Shown one piece after another: positions 8,060 through 17,700 of a stretch of DNA of 40,485 nucleotides; position 1 is the stretch's first letter; the number at the start of each line of letters is the position of its first letter. The position numbers and the translations under genes were made by a program. The DNA is from Lentisphaeria bacterium UBA7640 (GTDB lineage: Bacteria; Verrucomicrobiota; Lentisphaeria; Victivallales; Victivallaceae): NCBI GenBank assembly GCA_002483765.1, contig DLIO01000088.1:51143-91627 (forward strand), read 5' to 3'. Under the pieces are notes generated by a model. It was given only the letters and a program-made list of their open reading frames with translations. It had not been told where the DNA came from and did no database searches.

Positions 8060-10581
8060 CTACTGGGCGGCAACTGGCTAAAATCGAATTCTATTTTGAG
8101 CAAGGTAAAAAGGTTTGGAACAGCGCCCCAGAACAGGTGACAAGTCGCCAATTCTACGAACTTTGGGAAAATATCCAGCGCCCTTCGCCATTTTTGATCC
8201 AGGGAAAAGAACTCGAATTGCTCGGATTCAAATTCGAATTGCCGGGCAGTGATGAACAACCGCTTGCTTGTTTCTGTTGGAATGACCGAAATTCCTGCGC
8301 AGCCTTACGAGTAGAAAGCCCAGAATGGGAAAAAATTTATCTACTGTTTTTTAGTGATGGTGAACCGTTCGTAAGCGAAGAAGAGACCCGTTTTATGGGC
8401 TCCGACGAAGTAAATCACGGTGAAAAACTAGAGATTATCTATGATTTAATCGAATATATCCGCAAGACTGCGCCAACTCTCGATATTGCTGGAATGAAAA
8501 AAAAAGTATTTATCGAATTTCTTGACCAGATTGCGGGAAGTTATGATTCAAAAACAGTCAACTCTATGCGCTTGATGACGGTACCGTTTATGCAGAATAT
8601 GCTTAAACAGGCGATGGCTGATTTCGCCACTGACGAAATTGGACAGCAACTTAGCCTTCCTCTTGATGGAAATTATTCCCAGAACGACGATGCTGAATTC
8701 AGTCCAGCTTTCACGGTGCGCAATTTAACCGATCGGGTTTCCGCGCAAACTCCTTGGGCAATTAAACGCAACTTAGATTTTTTACTGAAAGCATGTCGCT
8801 TGACCGTGCAAAATGAATCCGAATTCGTCTTCTCATTTGCCGATGCTGAGATGTTGCATTCCGGACATGGAGAAGTCGCCGTGAGCTTGAAGATCGCTGA
8901 CGACGCGCCACTTCGGCATGGCGATATTTTGAATGTCAAGATACGAGGTGAAAACCTAGTCTTTGGAACATTCCGCGTTGATATTTTTGACGGTAATTTT
9001 GTGCTTGGGCGCTTGCGTTGTGATGACGTTGCTTCGTTTCCAGAGATCAAAAAACGACTGTATGGAATTCAACAAAAAAGCCCGTCTGAATTTATTGCCA
9101 ATTTGTTTGAAGAGTTGACGCGTGAGGTGGAGCTTGATACCAAGGAATTGGGGGCTTTAGCGCCAATTTTAGGATTTGAACCGCTAGCTTTTGATTTAGC
9201 GAATACCGGCGAAGCACCAAAAGAGATGGATGCTTCTCAAAGTCATGCGTGGCGAGTGGCGGTCAATCCAACCAATTATTTGACCTTAATTCAAGGTCCA
9301 CCAGGAACTGGTAAAACCTATGTTTTGGAACAAGTAGTAAGGGAACTTTGCCGCCAGCAATTACGAATTTTAATTAGTGCGCCGTCTAACGCGGCAGTTG
9401 ATAATATTTGCCGCCGTTTAGATGGTTTGCCGCTGTTGCGTTTTGGCAACAATCCCAGCAGTATCGCACCAGATATTGCGGCGAAAAACTGGATCGGCGA
9501 ACGCAATAACGTTGCTCGTTTTGTTGAAATGCGCAAACGTCCCAATTGTGGCGGTATTTATGCCGGAACTCATGTTGGATTGCTCCAGGACGATATCGTT
9601 ATCGACGATATGCTGAAAAATGGCCGTTACGACGTTATTATTTTTGACGAAGCGGGCATGACCGGACTTGCTGAATTTTTTTTATGTGTGAAACTTGGGA
9701 AACGTGCCATCTTGTTCGGTGATCATCAACAATTGCCACCGTTTCCGCTGCCACCAGAGGTGTTGGAACGTCTTTATCAAGAATCCGGCATAATTACTCA
9801 TGAACAACGCGCTTTGGTATCACGCAGCGCGTTGGAGTGGCTTATTGATGCGCGGGAATGTCCGGTGATTATGTTGCGGCGTTCCTACCGTTGTCATAAT
9901 CCGCGATTGTTGAGATTCGCGTCCACACTATTTTATGACGCTGGAGTGAAGCCGAGTAGTCAAGCCGAGTACTATCAATTATCTTATGAAGAACGGAAAC
10001 TTAAATTTTCACCGCGGACTTTGTTGTTTTATTCCACTTCCGCGTTACCGCCGGAATTGCGCCATGAACAACTGATTTTTGAGGGGCAAAAACCCGGCAT
10101 CGCCAATCAGACCGAAGCTTTGCTTTGTGCCTATGCCTTTTATGACGGTTTGAAACGCTATCCGCTGGAAGAACTGACCATTATCGCGCCTTACCGCAAG
10201 CAGGTTCAAATTATCAGGAATTTGTTGTCATTGTCCAGAGCGCGTGCCGTTGCTCCAGAACAACAGATCAATGAAACCCAGTGGGACAATTTTATCTATT
10301 CACGGGTGGCCACTGTGGACAGTTTCCAAGGTGGTGAAAGCGATATGGTGATAATATGTTATGTGCGTAGTAACGAAAAAGGCAGTATCGGTTTTATCGA
10401 CAACCCTAATCGGATTAACGTGGCTCATACGCGTTGTCGCCGTGAAATAAATATTATCGGCGATCTCGAGTTTTTGAAACACAATGCTCGCAATAATATT
10501 TTTGTTCGCATGGAGCGCGCCTTCCGCCGTGACGGCCAAATCACCGAAGTCAACGCTAAACAGATATCAGCATTGAATTAA
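8056..10581 (+). CDS. Superfamily 1 DNA/RNA helicase (UPF1/IGHMBP2-like)
   Basis: The protein is 841 residues. The N-terminal 400 residues have no motif I can name; residues about 275-340 look like a beta-rich nucleic-acid-binding segment. The core then shows every SF1 motif: Walker A GPPGTGKT (about 414-421), Ia ISAPSNAAVDN, II DEAG in VIIFDEAGMTGLAE, III GDHQQLPP, IV LRRSYRCHNPRLL, V VATVDSFQGGESDMVI and VI NVAHTRCRRE. This order is that of the UPF1-like group. It starts with GTG at 8056, overlapping the kinase stop by four bases, and is co-transcribed with it. A family A palindrome lies after its stop. It may act in DNA repair or RNA metabolism; its coupling to a sensor kinase is unusual. 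Confidence 0.9.
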   Translation: MTTGRQLAKIEFYFEQGKKVWNSAPEQVTSRQFYELWENIQRPSPFLIQGKELELLGFKFELPGSDEQPLACFCWNDRNSCAALRVESPEWEKIYLLFFSDGEPFVSEEETRFMGSDEVNHGEKLEIIYDLIEYIRKTAPTLDIAGMKKKVFIEFLDQIAGSYDSKTVNSMRLMTVPFMQNMLKQAMADFATDEIGQQLSLPLDGNYSQNDDAEFSPAFTVRNLTDRVSAQTPWAIKRNLDFLLKACRLTVQNESEFVFSFADAEMLHSGHGEVAVSLKIADDAPLRHGDILNVKIRGENLVFGTFRVDIFDGNFVLGRLRCDDVASFPEIKKRLYGIQQKSPSEFIANLFEELTREVELDTKELGALAPILGFEPLAFDLANTGEAPKEMDASQSHAWRVAVNPTNYLTLIQGPPGTGKTYVLEQVVRELCRQQLRILISAPSNAAVDNICRRLDGLPLLRFGNNPSSIAPDIAAKNWIGERNNVARFVEMRKRPNCGGIYAGTHVGLLQDDIVIDDMLKNGRYDVIIFDEAGMTGLAEFFLCVKLGKRAILFGDHQQLPPFPLPPEVLERLYQESGIITHEQRALVSRSALEWLIDARECPVIMLRRSYRCHNPRLLRFASTLFYDAGVKPSSQAEYYQLSYEERKLKFSPRTLLFYSTSALPPELRHEQLIFEGQKPGIANQTEALLCAYAFYDGLKRYPLEELTIIAPYRKQVQIIRNLLSLSRARAVAPEQQINETQWDNFIYSRVATVDSFQGGESDMVIICYVRSNEKGSIGFIDNPNRINVAHTRCRREINIIGDLEFLKHNARNNIFVRMERAFRRDGQITEVNAKQISALN

Positions 10582-10647
10582 ATAATCATACCAAAATAGT
10601 TGTTCCTCACATCCATTTGTCCAATACTATAAATCAACATAAAACCA

Positions 10648-10691
10648 CTCTCTAATTCGCGCGCGCATTATGCGCGCGTGAATTAAGAGAG
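10648..10691. repeat. Family A CGCG palindrome, long-armed
   Basis: Arms CTCTCTAATTCGCGCGCGCA and TGCGCGCGTGAATTAAGAGA flank a short centre and extend beyond the usual TAATTC end by a further five to six paired bases. It lies between the convergent helicase and FAD oxidoreductase genes. There is no T-tract, so a simple intrinsic terminator is not clear. Confidence 0.88.
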
Positions 10692-10705
10692 ATAATTACA
10701 ACAGT

Positions 10706-12442
10706 TTATCTTACTTCAAAGGCGAATACTTTAGCTGGATTAACTTCGCGTATCGCATCAATGACTAAACGTACCTTCTTTGCTTTCCCAGAAACTGGAA
10801 TTTTGATAAAACGCTGATAGTTATTGGTTTCGCGGAATAGTTCGCGGTGCTGCCCATTTTCATCTTCAAATTCGAGATGAAAACCCTTTACCAAGGTTTC
10901 TGGTGTCGCAAATTCAATCATCTCCAAAGGATAGTTTGAAGCAGCAGTCAGATGCGCGCGACGACTATCACGGGTTAAATCACTGTCAAACACTAAACGT
11001 ATTTCGCTGATTTCTGTTGTTGCTGCTAATTCATATTCAACTTTCGCTCCCGGAGTCGCGTCCCAATGGTTGACCATTCCTGTGAGGTCACGATCAAAGC
11101 CGTTGCGCAACGGTTCTGGATTTCCCGTTGAAGCGCTAATTTTAGCTTTAGCGCTGAGTTCACAGACCGGACGTTGCAGGCTCGGCAACCAACAATCATC
11201 TTCCATCAACGTATTTTGCAACTCGCTGATTTTTTGTTCATACACTCCGCGCGGTGAGAGTTGGTTTTTTATGGCGACTGCGGCGCCAGTTCCGGCTGCT
11301 TCACCGAGAATAGCGCAGGTTGCCATAACCCTGCTTGAACTCATAGTCGCATGAGTGACACTGATATTACGTCCGGCGAACATCAAATTATCGATGTTTT
11401 TTGAATACAGCGCGCGATACGGTAATCCGTAAGGTGAAGGCGCTGGGTGGAAAATGGTTGGGAGTTCTCTGGTGTTTAAACCAGCTGGATGATGATCGTC
11501 CATGCTCCAACCGCCGTAAGCGACGATGTCCGCGAATTTACCTTCAGACGTGACATCGTTTTGGTTGACGATATAATCGCCTTCATAGCGGCGGCTCTCG
11601 CGTTTTCCAGGTAGAAATCCGACCCAGTCGAGAATCCAGTTTGCGGTACTGTCGTCGCTATAATTTTTATAGTAATCCCAAACACCGAACGCAACTTTGA
11701 GCAGTTCGTCACGCAATTCTTCGGTATCGGCAATGGAGTCGTGTTCGCCCCCTAATTCCATCCACCAATAATTTTCTAACGGATTAAATTTTCTGAGGCG
11801 ATGCGGTAGGTCATCTATAGAGGTGTATTTATTTGCCCATGGTGGCGGAATAAATTTTTGTGGTTTGATGGTTTCCCGCGCTTGAATCAGACAGCTCATA
11901 CCCATGGTCTTGCGGTCAAAAGTTACTGGCGCGATCGATTCGCCAAATTCATCGCGTGCTTCACGCCCGACCCGGAATTTAGCTCCAGTTAACGGAGCCA
12001 AAATACTGTCACCCGAACAATCAGCAAAAATCGTGGCTTCGACTTCGTGATATTGCTGAGTTGTCATCTGGTAACCCTTAACCGAGCTGATTTTATCGCC
12101 ATTCATTTCCACGCTTTGGCAGGAACAATTCAGTAATAATTCTAGATTTTCTTGGAAACGCACTTTTTCGTATAAGATGCTGTCCCATATCGAATAATTT
12201 GCGCACTGGTTACGGTGAATGTTTTCCAGCCGGATTTCCTCGATTATGCCACTTTCCATGTGGCCGTGTGCGCCACAAACCCACATCCTGATTTCGCTTG
12301 AGGCGTTGCCACCAAGCACTGGACGTTCGTGCATCAGTAAAGTTTTAATTCCTTGACGTGCCGCCGCAATGGCCGCACACATTCCAGCGAGTCCGCCGCC
12401 AACAACACAAAATTCGACTTGATGCTTAACTGTTTTTAACAT
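10706..12442 (-). CDS. FAD-dependent oxidoreductase (FAD_oxidored family) with C-terminal beta domain
   Basis: The protein is 578 residues. The N-terminal dinucleotide fold is classic: CVVGGGLAGMCAAIAAARQG (about residues 8-27), followed by HERPVLGGNASSEIRMWVCG, the FAD_oxidored signature. A second conserved stretch, LMFAGRNISVTHATMSSSRV followed by MATCAILGEAAGTGAA (about 350-390), is the C-terminal FAD-binding half. The last 140 residues resemble a discoidin-like beta domain. Such enzymes are abundant in Lentisphaerae and Planctomycetes next to carbohydrate genes; substrates are mostly unknown. It has a strong AAGGAG Shine-Dalgarno and overlaps the upstream IclR-type regulator by seven bases, so the two form one operon, probably autoregulated. 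No Tat or Sec signal is evident. Confidence 0.9.
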   Translation of the reverse strand: MLKTVKHQVEFCVVGGGLAGMCAAIAAARQGIKTLLMHERPVLGGNASSEIRMWVCGAHGHMESGIIEEIRLENIHRNQCANYSIWDSILYEKVRFQENLELLLNCSCQSVEMNGDKISSVKGYQMTTQQYHEVEATIFADCSGDSILAPLTGAKFRVGREARDEFGESIAPVTFDRKTMGMSCLIQARETIKPQKFIPPPWANKYTSIDDLPHRLRKFNPLENYWWMELGGEHDSIADTEELRDELLKVAFGVWDYYKNYSDDSTANWILDWVGFLPGKRESRRYEGDYIVNQNDVTSEGKFADIVAYGGWSMDDHHPAGLNTRELPTIFHPAPSPYGLPYRALYSKNIDNLMFAGRNISVTHATMSSSRVMATCAILGEAAGTGAAVAIKNQLSPRGVYEQKISELQNTLMEDDCWLPSLQRPVCELSAKAKISASTGNPEPLRNGFDRDLTGMVNHWDATPGAKVEYELAATTEISEIRLVFDSDLTRDSRRAHLTAASNYPLEMIEFATPETLVKGFHLEFEDENGQHRELFRETNNYQRFIKIPVSGKAKKVRLVIDAIREVNPAKVFAFEVR

Positions 12443-13143
12443 TTCAATTCTCCTTTTTCTTGGATTTTTTGACTATATTCCGACAGCTTTGCCCGAAGTG
12501 GTTCCAGCTGTTTTTTTTCTTTAATTCCTGATACTGCTAATGCCGCATAAGATGGCACACCAATTTTCATTGCCATGCTGTAGTGTTCGCCATGTCGCAG
12601 CAAAGCGTAACCGTTGGCGCGCGTTTCAGTTATGCGTTCCATTAACGTTTCAATATTAGCGTCATCATAAATTTCGTGAATCGCGGGATCTGATAATTCC
12701 GCCAACAACGCCAAACCAACGCTGGAATTGTCCGCGTCATATAAGGAAGCGCCGCCGATCCCTTCGTAAATTTGGATCGTCGCAGATTTATGATAGAGAT
12801 AGCAGACTTTTTGTTTCCACAACACGCCCAGCGCTACTGTAGGGGCCTCGTGATTGAGTAGCTCCAAATATTCGAATGCGTAACGCAACAATCCAGATGC
12901 TTTCATGGTTTGCGCAGCAATCACATGAACCGCTGGCCCTACAACATATTTGCGAGAAACAGTTTGACTGGCATAACCGAGATAGGCGAGAGTTTTCAAC
13001 AAACGATTCACCCTGACTGGGCTCATTTCCAGACGTTTAGACAACTCCAATCCAGACATGGGTCGCGCTTCAGAGGCCAACTCCTGGAGCAGTGCCATTC
13101 CATGGATTAAACCATCAACTTTTTGTGCCGGTAATTTGTTCAT
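12436..13143 (-). CDS. IclR-family transcriptional regulator
   Basis: The protein is 235 residues. The N-terminal winged helix-turn-helix (about residues 12-70: ELASEARPMSGLELSKRLEM, then SPVRVNRLLKTLAYLGY) is followed by an IclR-type effector domain with the usual pattern VCYLYHK...DADNSSVGLALLAEL...TRANGYALL. The C-terminus is short. It starts at the ATG at 13143, only six bases downstream of a perfect TATAAT, so the transcript may be leaderless. The next in-frame Met (residue 16) lies inside the expected first helix and would damage the domain. It overlaps and presumably controls the FAD oxidoreductase gene. The effector is unknown. Confidence 0.88.
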   Translation of the reverse strand: MNKLPAQKVDGLIHGMALLQELASEARPMSGLELSKRLEMSPVRVNRLLKTLAYLGYASQTVSRKYVVGPAVHVIAAQTMKASGLLRYAFEYLELLNHEAPTVALGVLWKQKVCYLYHKSATIQIYEGIGGASLYDADNSSVGLALLAELSDPAIHEIYDDANIETLMERITETRANGYALLRHGEHYSMAMKIGVPSYAALAVSGIKEKKQLEPLRAKLSEYSQKIQEKGELKC

Positions 13144-13177
13144 ATTACTATTATAGTAATCAAAACCGATTTGTCAA
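13144..13177 (-). promoter_or_regulatory. Consensus promoter with embedded inverted repeat, iclR-type gene
   Basis: On the minus strand TTGACA (13177-13172) and TATAAT (13155-13150) are both perfect, with a 16-base spacer. The -10 lies inside the inverted repeat ATTACTAT/ATAGTAAT (13144-13151 and 13153-13160, one-base centre), a likely operator. The ATG follows the -10 after only six bases. Confidence 0.8.
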
Positions 13178-13194
13178 CCCGAAAAGCAAAAAAA

Positions 13195-13222
13195 AGTAAC
13201 AAAGACATTCCTGTCTGTGCAG
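13195..13222. repeat. Family B dispersed repeat
   Basis: AGTAACAAAGACATTCCTGT followed by CTGTGCAG. It is the reverse-complement form of the unit at 5550 and lies 84 bases from a second copy at 13306. Confidence 0.7.
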
Positions 13223-13305
13223 AGGAAAAATGTTGCATGGAGAATGGAAAGTCACCACTCATTCTCACCAATAAGCACTAATGGGAAAGGGAGATGACGA
13301 AAGAT

Positions 13306-13331
13306 AGTAACATAGACATTCCTATCTGTGG
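13306..13331. repeat. Family B dispersed repeat
   Basis: AGTAACATAGACATTCCTAT followed by CTGTGG, in the same orientation as 13195. The 426-base gap 13144-13569 contains the iclR promoter, these two units and family C elements. I see no gene in it. Confidence 0.7.
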
Positions 13332-13400
13332 TGGCCTATTTTTTGACTGAAACTCGGTTATATTATTGGTATCCGTTCGCGGTCAAGAAAAAACTGGGAG

Positions 13401-13431
13401 GAACCACGAATGAACACCAATAAACACGAAT
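13401..13431 (+). repeat. Family C element, left inverted-repeat flank of the HsdS-STAND cassette
   Basis: GAACCACGAATGAACACCAA followed by TAAACACGAAT. Read in reverse complement, 19428-19458 matches it at 27 of 31 positions; three of the four differences are transitions. The short GAAxACxxAAT motif repeats about every ten bases inside it. A weaker relative follows at 13439-13478. Confidence 0.7.
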
Positions 13432-13569
13432 TTTTGTTTGAACCGCGAAAAGCGCAAAATACACGAGAAAATACGGAATGGGGAATTGCTAAATTTCTGC
13501 GGGTAGAAAATAGTTCTGCACTCAGTATTTATAGTTTAAAATTTGCCACAGAGAACGGGGGATTCGGTA

Positions 13570-14790
13570 ATGAATAATAGATACAAGCGGCTCTTTCTTG
13601 GAGATATTGCAAATATTTCTTCAGGCGGCACTCCTTCAAGATCAAATCCAGCGTACTGGAATGGAAACATCCCCTGGGTGAAGACGGCACAAATTCAAAA
13701 TTGCATAATTAATGAAGAAGATGTTGAAGAATGGATAACTGAAGAGGGTCTAAAGAAGTCATCTGCAAAAATGATATCAGCGGGAACAATATTGGTGGCG
13801 ATGTATGGGCAAGGAAAGACAAGAGGGCAAGTGAGTGTTCTTAATTGTAATGCATCTATAAATCAAGCTTGCGCTGCTATTGAACTAAAAGATGGCACAT
13901 GCAAAGATTTTGTGTATCATTCTTTGTTGGGAAATTATGAGAGCATTAGAAATATGAGTAATACTGGAAGCCAAGACAATCTTAGCGCAGGGTTAATAAA
14001 AGGAATCCCTATTTCCCTCCCTCCGCTTCCAGAGCAAAAAGCCATTGCCGATTTGCTGTCCACTTGGGATGAAGCTATCGAGAAAACCGAACGGCTGATT
14101 CAAGCGAAAGAAGAAAGCTTTAAGAGACTTATAAACGATCTTATTCACAAAGGTCAGAGTAATCACACTTGGAAAGGTTTCAGTTTAAGTGACCTTTGTA
14201 TTCCTGTTTCTCGTAAGAATAACGAAAACAACACGAATGTATTGACTTCCTCTGCTCACAACGGATTGATTAGCCAACTTGAGTATTATAATAAAAGCGT
14301 ATCAGCTGAAAATGTTACCGGTTACTATCTTCTTAAAAATGGCGAATTTGCATACAATAGAAGTTCCGCAAAAGGATATCCGTTTGGTGCAACAAAGCGT
14401 TTAGATAGATATGAGAAAGGCGTTTTATCAACTCTTTATCTTTGCTTTGCGTTGAAACCAGATGCTCCATGTGAATCAGATTTTTTCCTTCATCTCTTTG
14501 ATTCTGGAACTGTAAACCGCGAATTGCGTGCAGTCTGCCAAGAAGGTGCAAGAAGCCATGGCCTACTGAATATCACGAAATCAGATTTTTTCGAAATAAA
14601 AATATTCTTGCCAAGCCAAGAGCAACAGAAAAAAATCCAATCTGTCCTGAACATTGTCCGCCATGAAATTGATCTACTAAAGCAGCTCGCAGAAAAATAT
14701 ATAAACCAAAAACGCGGTTTAATACAAAAAATGTTAACAGGTATTTGGCGCATAAAACCGGAAACCATTAATCAATACATGGATGTGTAA
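13570..14790 (+). CDS. hsdS: Type I restriction specificity subunit-like protein (HsdS), orphan
   Basis: The protein is 406 residues with the two-repeat HsdS architecture. TRD1 (about 1-150) begins FLGDIANISSGGTPSRSNPA and ends GLIKGIPISLPPLPEQKAIA. A conserved long helix follows (DEAIEKTERLIQAKEESFKR). TRD2 (about 205-350) ends with LPSQEQQKKI and a second helix (QLAEKYINQKRGLIQKMLTG). In type I systems S reads the two half-sites and docks HsdM and HsdR. Neither hsdM nor hsdR is in this window. A TTG at 13543 opens the frame, but the ATG at 13570 has GGGG eight bases before it. The stop is two bases from the next ATG, coupling it to the 1508-residue nuclease-NTPase. It may be a relic of a type I locus or a DNA-reading partner of that protein. 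Confidence 0.88.
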   Translation: MNNRYKRLFLGDIANISSGGTPSRSNPAYWNGNIPWVKTAQIQNCIINEEDVEEWITEEGLKKSSAKMISAGTILVAMYGQGKTRGQVSVLNCNASINQACAAIELKDGTCKDFVYHSLLGNYESIRNMSNTGSQDNLSAGLIKGIPISLPPLPEQKAIADLLSTWDEAIEKTERLIQAKEESFKRLINDLIHKGQSNHTWKGFSLSDLCIPVSRKNNENNTNVLTSSAHNGLISQLEYYNKSVSAENVTGYYLLKNGEFAYNRSSAKGYPFGATKRLDRYEKGVLSTLYLCFALKPDAPCESDFFLHLFDSGTVNRELRAVCQEGARSHGLLNITKSDFFEIKIFLPSQEQQKKIQSVLNIVRHEIDLLKQLAEKYINQKRGLIQKMLTGIWRIKPETINQYMDV

Positions 14791-14792
14791 TT

Positions 14793-17700
14793 ATGGCTTT
14801 AGATTTTCACCGAATTCGTACACATGATGGCAGTAAAAATTCTGGTTTTGAAGAGTTGGTTTGTCAAATTGCTCACCTGCAGCGACCAAATAATGGAACA
14901 ATGTTTGTTAGGAAAGAAGGTGCTGGTGGCGATGCTGGTGTTGAGTGTTACTGGGTCCTTGATGATGCTTCTGAGATAGGTTGGCAAGTTAAGTACTTTC
15001 CCGATGGACTTAATTCTTCTCGTTGGCAACAGATTGATGTGTCATTTTCAACGGCATTAACAAAGCATCCAAACTTGAATCACTACGTCGTCTGTCTACC
15101 TTTAGATAAAGCAGATAGCAGAAAGAAAGGAAAAGGCGGTAAGCAAGTAGTTTCTGTTGAGGATGAATGGTTAGAACACGTCAAAAAGTGGAAAGATCAA
15201 GCTAAGAATATAGGTAGAGAAATAGAATTTTCATATTGGGGAAAGCATGAGATTACTACTTTCTTAACGATTGACAATCCCCTTTATTCAGGTAGGGCTT
15301 TGTATTGGTTTAATGAACCATTTCTCGGGGCAGAAGTTTTTGGAAATATCGTAAAAAGATCAAAAGACAGTCTAGGTGATAGATATACGCCAGAATTTCA
15401 TGTTGATCTACCAATTGCAAGAAGTTTCGATGGACTGTGCCTGAACTCCTCCTGGTGGGAGCTTCTAAGAGAAAAAAAGTCAGATATAAAGGACGCTGGT
15501 TTAGATGTTATTTCTTTTTTAAATGAAGAAAGCAAACGCGAAGGTGCATCACTAGATAGAAAAAAGGTAAGCGGTTTAAAGGAGCGACTTGATACGGTTT
15601 TAGATGAGTTTGTTAAGGGAATTACACATAAAGACTTTCACAAACGAATCTCCGGAATAAGTTGTTCTATAGGGCGGCTTTCTATGATATATGCACAGAT
15701 TTATGAAGATGCGCACGATAAGATTGACTGGTCTGGAAGAAAAGATAATTTTAGATCGAGTCTATATAAATTCTCTAGCGCAATAGACGGCTTAGAATAT
15801 TTTTTAACGCAAAAAAATATCGTCTCGTCTCAGGCAAAATCTACTCTCCTTTATGGGGAAGCGGGAATAGGTAAATCGCATCTCTTATGTGACATGAGCT
15901 TGCATAGAATCGATGAAAATTTGCCCACATTATTCTTATTGGGAACTCAATATCGTGGTGGGAATCCAACTGGATTAATAAAAGAATCACTAGACCTGCA
16001 AAGCTATAGAGACGCTCAGGTTCTTGGGGCCATAGATGCGGCTGGCGAAGCATCTGGAGCTAGAGCACTGATAGTCATTGATGCTATTAATGAGGGGAAT
16101 CATAGAGATGAATGGCACGATCAAATAACAGGGTTTCTGTCTGACTTATCACGATTTCCATATATCGCTGTCCTATTTAGCTGCCGAAGTACATATCTAA
16201 ACTACATTCTCCCTGATAGCGCAGGTGAAAATTTGTTGCCTCGTATAAAACATTATGGATTTAGGGGGCATGAGCATAGGGCTGCGGAGAAATTTCTTTC
16301 CCGGCAAGGCATATCCAAGCCAAGTGCGCCAATATTGGCCCCAGAATTTACTAATCCACTATTTTTGAAGACCTGTTGCCAAGCACTTAGACAAAATAAG
16401 CAAAGTTCATTTCCAAAAGGATTGAACTCTATCACCTCATTGTTTGATTTTTATGTCGATAGCATTGAAAGAGTTGTCGCAAAAAAGAAAAAGTTCAATC
16501 CGCAAGAAAATATCATTAAAGATGTACTTCTTGATATAGCTTCAAGATTGTTGCCAGATAATCTTGAAGGGTTGCTAAAGCAAGAAGTCAGGAGATTGGT
16601 TAATAGTTACGATCCAAATCCACGTATCAATGATAGTCTTTTCGATGTTTTACTTGATGAGGGTATTCTTTCTGAAGATGTGTCTTATAAAGACGAGCAG
16701 CGTGGAAAACTTATCATCAGGTTTACATATGAGCGATTCAGTGATTATTTTATTGCACAAGAGCTTGTGGACAAAGTAGATGATATTGAAACTGCCTTCT
16801 CCAATAAAGGGACTATAAGCGGGATGCTTAAAAAGAATGGCTATTATTCTGCTGCAGGAATATTTGAAGCTTTAGCCATCATAATAGCTGAACGCTTTAA
16901 TAGAGAGCTGGAAGACTTGCTTCCTAATGATGTTGAAGTCGGAAAATGGCAACTGGATGAGACATTTAAAAATACTGTTTTGTGGAGAAGTCCAAGCTCT
17001 TTTTCTGAAAGAACTTTGGAGATACTAAACAATCTAGAGAGTCATTCTTACAGTCACTCAGCACTTGAGATATTGTTAAAATTGTCAACAGAGCCAAACC
17101 ATCCATGGAACGCGGAATTACTCCATAAAAATCTTATCGATAAAGAAATCTCTGATAGAGATCACTTCTGGTCTATACATATAGCACATGGTGATAGTTC
17201 CGAAGAAGATGATGAATATGAATCCACAATTAGAACAACTATTGAATGGGCACACTCTGGTGAAATAGAATCCGTTGAAGAGGAAAGGATTAGGCTTTGT
17301 GCCATTACCCTTCTGTGGTTTTTAACTACTCCAAATAGAAGAATAAGAGATCGATCTACAAAGTCCTTGGTCAGAATCTTGTCATCTTATCCAGAGCTTG
17401 TTAGAGACTTGCTTTATGAATTCACAAAGGTAAATGATACATACCTAACCGAGAGGCTTTATGCCGTTGCATATGGTGTTGTTTGCAATGCCGATAATGA
17501 AAGCATTGTTAAAGAGATAGCGGATGATACTTACAAATTGATATATAAAGATGATAAGCCAATACCACATATTTTGCTCAGAGATTACGCACGCGGGATA
17601 TTAGAGTATTCCTTGCATCTCGGCGTGCTTCCATTGGGAATTATTCCTGAAAAATTCAGGCCACCTTATAATAGCAGCCCTGAACTAGAAAACCCTTCCA

